This document shows positions 12,001 to 21,000 of a stretch of DNA of 64,000 nt, piece by piece. The first letter of the stretch is position 1. The number at the start of each line of letters is the position of its first letter. Source of the DNA: Crossaster papposus (Eukaryota; Echinodermata; Asteroidea; Velatida; Solasteridae); assembly GCA_037893245.1 (NCBI GenBank), contig JBAIAA010000026.1:1-64000 (forward strand), in the 5' to 3' direction. The position numbers were made by a program, and so were the translations under genes. A model generated the notes under the pieces. That model ran no database searches. It was not told the origin of the DNA and saw only the letters and a program-made list of their open reading frames with translations.

Positions 12001-15000
12001 ATTTTATTTAATAGGCCTACTCAAATGTTTTAAGCTACAAATAAAGACGGCAGCTTTTCTAATACACTAAAGCCCTTAGATTTTCTGGATATTCTGACAC
12101 TCTTTCGGTGTTTTCGTTATAATTTAGGAACATCAAAATTTAGATACATCAACATTTTTGATACATCTAAATGTTGATATTTCGATATGATTAAAAAAGT
12201 GATATCGGCGATATCGATGTCAAAATAGTATTGAGTATTTGAGTAATATCGATATATCGACGGACGTTATCCAACATTTACACCATTTACAATTGATAAT
12301 TTGACTTGTGGCCAAGGATGCACTGATGCGCTTGTTGGTGTAGCAGTGCTATGGCGTTCCAGCACTAGATTTCATGGATCATTCATGTCATCATGGAACT
12401 CATTCACTCATCAGTTTTCTCTTTGTGACATCCACCATACTAAGGCTGTCAGTTCCCGGTTATTAAATTATCCGTGTAACCGTAAGTTTTGCGGTTACGT
12501 TTAACCGTAACCGTAACCAACGGTTAAACAAATTTAAAAAATAAATTAAAATAAAAAAGGCACGGGCCTGTAATGCATGTCTAATTAGCGCTGCTAATTT
12601 GCGCAGTTCTGCGATTGCTAATTGTCTGCATAAATTTGTGTAATGTAGGCCACTAGGCCGACTATATGTTAGATAAGCTATCATCCATACACAATTTGAT
12701 CACTTGTACTATTTGTGACCTGCTCCAACAAAACCATCCCTTTTCCCAACCAAAGCTCCAACGAAACCCAGACAAAGTTGACAATTGGTATGTTTTTTTT
12801 ATTTACAAAATAAAAAAAAAAAAATAAATAATAAAAATAAATAAAAAATAACCGAACCGGAAAAATGTAACCTTGTCACCGTTTAAACGGTCGGTTAACC
12901 GTGTAACCGTTGCAGGCATCTACCATACACATGCACAATGACGTACCTTGCTTTTGTATCCTTGGTAGAACATTGTCTGTGAAGTTGTCGTAGCTTGAGA
13001 TCTCTCCTTTCCATGAAGCAATGCCGACGTGTGCCTCATAGATCATAAGACCTGTAGAAGAATAGAAATGCTGCATTCAATGCCAGTAAATCTCAGGACT
13101 GTATCACCAAATGTTTGGCTCTAACATGCTACTATTCAATCTCCTCTGTCATGTTTATGTAGGTAAATTGTGTTGTCTATCCTATGTTGTTTCCATAATA
13201 ATACACAAACAATAATTATTTTGTACATGACTTTATTGGGACATTCCATAGGGTTTGTGTGCTTAATTCTAACCCCCTAGCCTCTCGCACTAGAAAGCAT
13301 ACATGTACAAACCTAACAAACTTCAACAACTGCACACAGGTTCATAGTTAACCTTAAAGGGTCCTAGAAATGAAAGATTATAACTGATTGAGTGATTTTC
13401 AGCTTATAAAAGTTTTATTTTTGGGTAATTAATTGGGGAAAAATAAAAATAAAGTGCTTTGGGGGACCGGCCCCGCCCCTAGAATGGTAGCTTATTAACA
13501 TGTAAAATTTGCATAATTGTGACGTACATGTATGTTCGGGAAGACTTTGACGTCGCGACCAGCGTGCCCGTGCATGCATGCATCATGTGCCACGCGTATC
13601 GATGCAAAATCATTCAGTCGATGGTCGACTCAAGTTATTGTCAAAGGAATTGTTCCAAGTTTTCTTATTTAAAAGAAAAATGCCAGCCAGATGTGTTACT
13701 GCAGGTTGCAGCAAGACCAACAAAGATGGCGTGAGTATGCACACATTTCCAACTGATCCAAAATATAGACGGATTTGGACTGCCAAAGTCCGGCTGACAC
13801 GGGCGAAGTGGACAGGCCCGACACCAAGCTCCACGCTATGCAGCGAACACTTTGAGCCGGATTTCTTCGAGCAAAATATGTACGAGTCGTTTGGCATAAA
13901 ATTTAAAAGGTTGTTGAAACCAACTGCAGTGCCAACAATATTTCGGCCAAGCCAAAAAGCTAAGAAACCAACCGAAAATCGGAGAGGAACTTTCGAGAAA
14001 CGAGGTTCACTCGCCATGTCTGAACAAAATCTGCTGCGTGCGTACCCGCGTGCATGGCATCTCGCATGTACACATGTACATGTACAGTGTGTACATGTAC
14101 TGTACACGTATGTACACGTACATGTATTTATGTAGGCGGATCGCATGCTGCACGCACGCCGTGAAGCGGCATCATACAGGGCTTAACTAGTGTCCAGACG
14201 TATTGTCAGGTACCAGACTATAATTTTGGTTTTTTTTGGGGGGGTTGCAGAATGATCGTCACAAACAACGCCACCATTTGTCAGTGTTTGAACATGTTAA
14301 TGAGGGGGCCAATTACATTTACGGTGATTAACCCCAATTAATGTCATTTTATAACATTTTATCACCCCTGGTTCTGTTACTTACACACCAAGGCACTTTT
14401 TAAATTATTAAACAGCAATTCTCCTCAAAATGTTTGCGTAGAACCTTTAACCCCCTAGGCTCTTGCACTAGAAAGCATACTAAACCCAACAATTAACTTT
14501 GACAACTGCACACAGGTTAAGTACTTATAACCCTAACTCCCTAGGCTCTCGCACTAGAAAGCATACCAAACCAAAATAAAGTTGTTTAACCCTAACCCTG
14601 CCAGACACAGCGCAGTGCATCAGTTAAAAAAGTCTGGTGCACTTTGACGGATTTAGCTGTCAAAAAGTGTGTAAACAACCAAAGTCTAAGACTATGAGAG
14701 CTACATGTAATCCCATTGAGCAATGACATAGATGAATCGTGCTGCATTCTGTGACCGCAGACTCTGAAGCAGTTTGACATTGAGATTTCTGACCTGATGG
14801 ATCTCGCTGCACTCTGCAGCCACGTCACTTTGACAACCGATGCAATCTGATGCATTCGGCAGGGTTTCTAGCCAAAATACCTTGGAGGGTTAGGGTTAAA
14901 GGGTTGTGGTTAACTCACAAACGGCGATCGATCTACATGTACCGGTATGTCAAGTGAGTACACAGACCTTCAGGCGTCTTAGGAACAGGATGTTTGAATT

Positions 15001-18000
15001 CATATCGCTCAGGAGGATCCCACCACACACTGTCAAACAGCATGGTGTCGGTACATTGCACAGCGTACCTCGTCCAGGGGCAGATTCTCTCCAAAACCTC
15101 TCCTGATTCACTCTCAATCTGCAACTGTGTCACAAAGACAAATCAGATTTGTTTGCCAAATTAAAAATCAAATGTAAGGCTTGGAAACACTTGCAGTTTA
15201 AAGATCAAAATGCTTTTTCAACGTTAATTTGGAATTATGTCACTTTTGTCCCCATTGTACCGTACGATAAGAACAGCAAGTTATCCTAAACTATGCAATT
15301 ACTATTACCGGTACGGTGTAATTAAATGAAAATATCATGTTGAAATATTGTTTTGTCGGTGTGAGTACGATGTTTTCGCCGCCACAAACGTTTGACTCGA
15401 GTCGTTCGCACTGCAACTTCATGGCGCATGCACTAGGTAAGTCACAAACCAATCACTAGTCAACCATTGGTTACGTGGGTAATCTTTTCTCAATTAATAT
15501 AAACTCAATATGTGACCAGTTGTGACCCGTACAAAGTTGCACAATGTGTTTTATGACAATGCACTTGTGAAGTCATTTCGGCTAGGATTTTACCAGAAGG
15601 TTTGGGTTTTTTTCTGAATTACGAACTATTATCTACAATCTCCCCAAGTTTGAACTTAAACTGTCACCCAGAAGTGTGTTTTTGGTCGATTTTGTGAAAC
15701 AATCGTGTGTAGAAATAATACGCTTTTCTGAACTTCAAAGCTGTTTATCTCATAACTATAGGTTGTCAGGGTTTTATCACTAAATCCTTCTCCAAGGGAG
15801 ATAAGGTGGGGGTACATGTGTAAATGATACATCATTTTAAAGCTTAGAACCTAGAGAATATGAAAAAAGCACATTAAAAATATAAAGAATTGTCAAATTT
15901 GTACGGGTTTCGTTAGAGCAGGTCACATATAATTAAAAAACAAGACACAACTACCCACAATGTTGTTTTATTTCAGATATAAATACACACAAAATCTTCA
16001 CTGATGTGTGAAGAAAAATAATTATTGAACTTTGGTCCGTCAATGTACACTTTACTGCAGAAATAGCCAGACTGTATTGAACATTAGTGGGCAGATTGGT
16101 ACACAATATGTGACCCAGCACGAGTAAATGAGACACTTTGCGGCAAAAATAAAAATTGAGATTTTGATTTCATCATTTAAAGCTTGTTTAGCTTTATATG
16201 ATGAATCAAAATCTCAATTTTCATTTTTGCCGCAAAGTGTCTCATTTACTCGTGCTGGGTCACATATAATAATAATTGTTAACTTAATGATAAAGGCATG
16301 ACATTTGGCACACATTCATAGTATGTATGTCATGAGAAAGATATTTTGCTTTATAACACCTCACTCACAGATTCTGTGTCTTGATTGGCCGAGAGCGCGT
16401 CACGTGTCATTTGCTATTTTTACTATTTTTTACTTGCGCTCCAAAAAGACTATACCACGCAGCCTCGTTCTGAAAAAGTACTATGCGCATAGCAACACAC
16501 GGACTCTATGCGCATAGCAACGAAAGCGTGACTGAAACCCAGACGTGTGTTTCTGTGCATTGCGTAAACATTGCTCTATCACCTTCGCACCCGTTCATCA
16601 AGGCAACAAAGTACACGTATGATCGAGAGACGTATAATTCAGAGATTTTCTGTCATTACTATACTTTCAGGAAGCTTAAATTGTGCAGAATCTGTGAGTG
16701 CGGTGTTATAAAACAAATATTGACTGCTTTATTTCGCGGTATAGTAAAACTAGCCCCCCTCGGTGATCCATGGAGCATTCTATTTTCCCTCGGCTTCGCC
16801 TCGGGAAAATAGAATGCTCCATGGATCACCTCGGGAGGCTAGTTTTACTATACCACTCAAAGCAGTCAATATTTGTATAATAGAGCCATTGCAGATTTGA
16901 CCTTTGAAAAATATAGGTAAGATAACATGCAATGGCAGCCATTTGTAAAATTTTGAAAATTGCGTGTTATCCTACTGTACATATATTCTTTTCAAAGGAC
17001 AAATTTGCGATGGCTCTATAGCCAAATATCTTTCTCGTTATCTACTTTGACTGTGTGCCAAATTCCATGCCTTTATCATTTGATTGAACATTTTGTTCAC
17101 CAATATGCCTGATCAATACTTGAAATTTCAAGGTACACTGTACTGAGCCTAACAGTACTAAACCTGCCACACTCTAACTGTTGACATTTGTTTGACTTGG
17201 TATACAGATGTATGTGTGCCCCTCTAAGTACTTGGCTTACCTTTACTTTAGAGTTGTGAGCGATCGGAGAGGATCCATCATCTTTGGGTGGCAAAGACAA
17301 CTCCCACTTGCCATATCCAATATTCCTGAATGCATGCTCACCACTCCGCCAATCATCTGCAACGTACACATTATTTACTACAATGTAGTACATTATTTGT
17401 TGGTTGACCATTACATTTGATCATGTGCTATGACCAGCCTGAGCTCACCCACAAATAAAGTTTGCATTCCCCCAAACTCCAACATTTTGACAAGTCTCAT
17501 GCCTTTCTGCCCTGATTAACCCTAACGCTCCTCCCTCCTCCAAAATCCTCATTGCAGTTTTGGAGGATTTTGGAGGAATGAGGCTGAATGGGGTTTTCAA
17601 AAAATCATAATGAGGATTTGAGGATTGACTTTTTTCAATCCCCAGAATCCTCATTGCAATTTTGGAGGATTAAAAAAAATGAGGATTTTGGAGAATTGAG
17701 GCACATGATGTTGTTTCAAGTGTGGAGGATTTTTGAGGATTGAGGCTAAATGGGGTTTTCAAAAAATGCGTTTTTAAAAAAAATGAGGATTTTGGAGGAT
17801 TGAGGATGGTTGCTAGCAAAAAGGGGGTTAGGGTTAGGGTTAACCTCACAGAATTTAACAGGGTCTCCCTGGGCCTTTTGTAGTCAAACAAAGTCAAACA
17901 ACAAGTTGCTAATGTTTGGTATTAAATCTGCCAAAACCTGCAGTTGGAGTTTGATGGGCTTAGGGTAGTTTAGACCATTTGTCGGTTGTGCATTTGTATC

Positions 18001-21000
18001 ATTTTTCAGCAGAAAAAAGTACTAAAAATATAAAGAAAGGTAATTGACAACTAACCTTGTAAAGTTATGTCAGAACAGAGGGGTGTCGGGAACAGAGGGG
18101 TGTCGGGAACAGAGGGGTGTCGGGAGCAGAGGGGTGTCGGGAGCAGAGGGGTGTCGGGAGCAGAGGGGTGTCGGGAGCAGAGGGGTGTCGGGAGCAGAGG
18201 GGTGTCGGGAGCAGAGGGGTGTCGGGAGCAGAGGGGTGTCGGGAGCAGAGGGGTGTCGGGAGCAGAGGGGTGTCGGGAGCAGAGGGGTGTCGGGAGCAGA
18301 GGGGTGTCGGGAGCAGAGGGGTGTCGGGAGCAGAGGGGTGTCGGGAGCAGAGGGGTGTCGGGAGCAGAGGGGTGTCGGGAGCAGAGGGGTGTCGGGAGCA
18401 GAGGGGTGTCGGGAGCAGAGGGGTGTCGGGAGCAGAGGGGTGTCGGGAGCAGAGGGGTGTCGGGAGCAGAGGGGTGTCGGGAGCAGAGGGGTGTCGGGAG
18501 CAGAGGGGTGTCGGGAGCAGAGGGGTGTCGGGAGCAGAGGGGTGTCGGGAGCAGAGGGGTGTCGGGAGCAGAGGGGTGTCGGGAGCAGAGGGGTGTCGGG
18601 AACAGAGGGGTGTCGGGAACAGAGGGGTGTCGGGAACAGAGGGGTGTCGGGAACAGAGGGGTGTCGGGAGCAGAGGGGTGTCGGGAGCAGAGGGGTGTCG
18701 GGAGCAGAGGGGTGTCGGGAGCAGAGGGGTGTCGGGAGCAGAGGGGTGTCGGGAGCAGAGGGGTGTCGGGAGCAGAGGGGTGTCGGGAGCAGAGGGGTGT
18801 CGGGAGCAGAGGGGTGTCGGGAGCAGAGGGGTGTCGGGAGCAGAGGGGTGTCGGGAGCAGAGGGGTGTCGGGAGCAGAGGGGTGTCGGGAGCAGAGGGGT
18901 GTCGGGAACAGAGGGGTGTCGGGAACAGAGGGGTGTCGGGAACAGAGGGGTGTCGGGAACAGAGGGGTGTCGGGAACAGAGGGGTGTCGGAAACAGAGGG
19001 GTGTCGGGAACAGAGGGGTGTCGGGAACAGAGGGGTGTCGGGAACAGAGGGGTGTCGGGAACAGAGGGGTGTCGGGAACAGAGGGGTGTCGGGAACAGAG
19101 GGGTGTCGGGAACAGAGGGGTGTCAGAACAGAGGGGTGTCAGAACATAGGGGTGTCAGAACATCATGTAGGGGTGTCGGTAGAGCAGTCACCCCATAAGT
19201 AATGGCCTAGGGTACTATAGGGCAGTCACCCCATTGTAATGGCCTAGGGTAAAATAGGGCAGTCACCCCATAAGTAATGGCCTAGGGTACTTACTGAAGT
19301 CTCCTCTCAGATAAAGTGTCTTTGCCGCAGGAGCCCATTGCCGGCACACAATACCACCGTCTGGGGTTTTGTTCAGTCCAAAATACTTATAGCCTGAAGT
19401 GAAGCAATCTAAACCACCCTGGTCGGCCTCAATGCCTCGCAAAAGCTTCTGCAAACAGCCATATCTGTAAAGAAGGATAGTCCTTTAGAGTTCAGATCAG
19501 GGAAAGTGAACTGAATTGCTTGTTTTTCATCCTTATTGCGCATGTGAATGTCAAAGAGGGAACAGTGCGATGACCCAGTCTTCACTACGTGATAATTACA
19601 GTACCAGGTTGGGTAATGACCGCTGTTAAAAGATTATGGTCGATAATTCTCAAACATAATGAATAATTTAGGTGATGCACGCCACTATGCACTAGGGATG
19701 GCGATATTTATTTTTTTCGTAGTTGATTTTTTTTTTCGCGATATCCCCGATATGGCGATAAAATCGGTAACAAATTAAGGCATAAAACAAATGTCGCCAA
19801 AGGTACGCTCAAACAGCTTTCGAACACCCCCAAAGCTTTCTGTGTACCGCCATGATCGTTTATCAAACATACATGTCGCAGCGTACGTACTTCCCCCCCT
19901 TGCGATATGGCAATAAAATGGGTCCTACTATTCACCGACAACACACCGACAACACGCACAGCACCGACAACACACCGACAACACATCCAAAACGTATTCT
20001 ATATTGACAAAAAAGTTATAGCACTGTGATATACACGATACAAAAGAGTGTCAGTGTGCTTGAGGTTACATTTCTTTTGTAAAAATGATGTTTTTATCAC
20101 GCAAAAAAAAATATCTTTAACCAGCACGGTCGTTGGCCGCCATCTTGCGTTTGCGCGGAGTTGGCCTATACCATTTTATGTACGGGTGTGCAGGAAATTA
20201 AATTATCATATCAAAAACAAGAGAGGGCGCCATGTACTGTTTTGTGCTGACTTAAAGTTAGTTGGAATGGAAGGTGCTTTGTTTTATATGGGGAGACAAC
20301 ATTTAACATTCGAGTACTTTAGTAGGATAATGTTCATAGTGATTCGATTTCTCTTTTTGATTAATAATTCCAGTTAATTTACCGGTTGTATTAAAAAAGG
20401 TATGTATTTTGATCGACACCAGCCCCCAAATTTAATGTTTAATATATTGTATACCATGACTGAAACGAAAACATAAAAGTTTGTTGAAATACTTGCCATT
20501 TCCTACATTAGTTTTATAAGAACATTATATTTCTATCTTAATTTATTACTTAGTTGTATTAGAAGAACAAAAATCATTAAGTAAAATAAAACACAGGAAA
20601 TACCAAAGTTCAAAATGTTTGATTTAATTTGATTAATGTTTGCAACCGGACACTACTGTTTTTTTATTATCTTAATTTAAATGAAGGTCAATCAGTGCAA
20701 AAATGTTTGAAAGCCAGTCATTTATTTATAGGCCTATTCTTAAAATTTAAAATTTAAAAAAATTACGAGCACACATTAGTAATAGTAGGCTATACTAGGC
20801 CTAGGGGCCGGGGGCCTACTACTAATACTATTAAAACAATTTAAATAGAGAACGGGAACAATTTATTTAGGTAATTAATAAATTTGATTTTGATTAAAAT
20901 TAAAAAATAAATAAAACAAATTGCTAATTGTCCTACCGTTACTCGAATGCTAAATGTCAAACAAAGCATAGTAGGCCATGTCATATCAAAACCCACCTTC

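Noticed and set aside
13610-14146. 178-residue minus-strand ORF
   Set aside because: Antisense shadow of the THAP ORF; the plus strand has the zinc-binding signature.
18044-19202. Three overlapping plus-strand ORFs of 360-384 residues with a 17-residue periodicity
   Set aside because: They are the three frames of the 17-bp minisatellite. Length comes from absence of stops in the repeat, not from coding selection.
20048-20377. ORF in the foldback arm repeated at 21020-21214
   Set aside because: Both are the same inverted arm read on opposite strands; symmetry explains the duplication.
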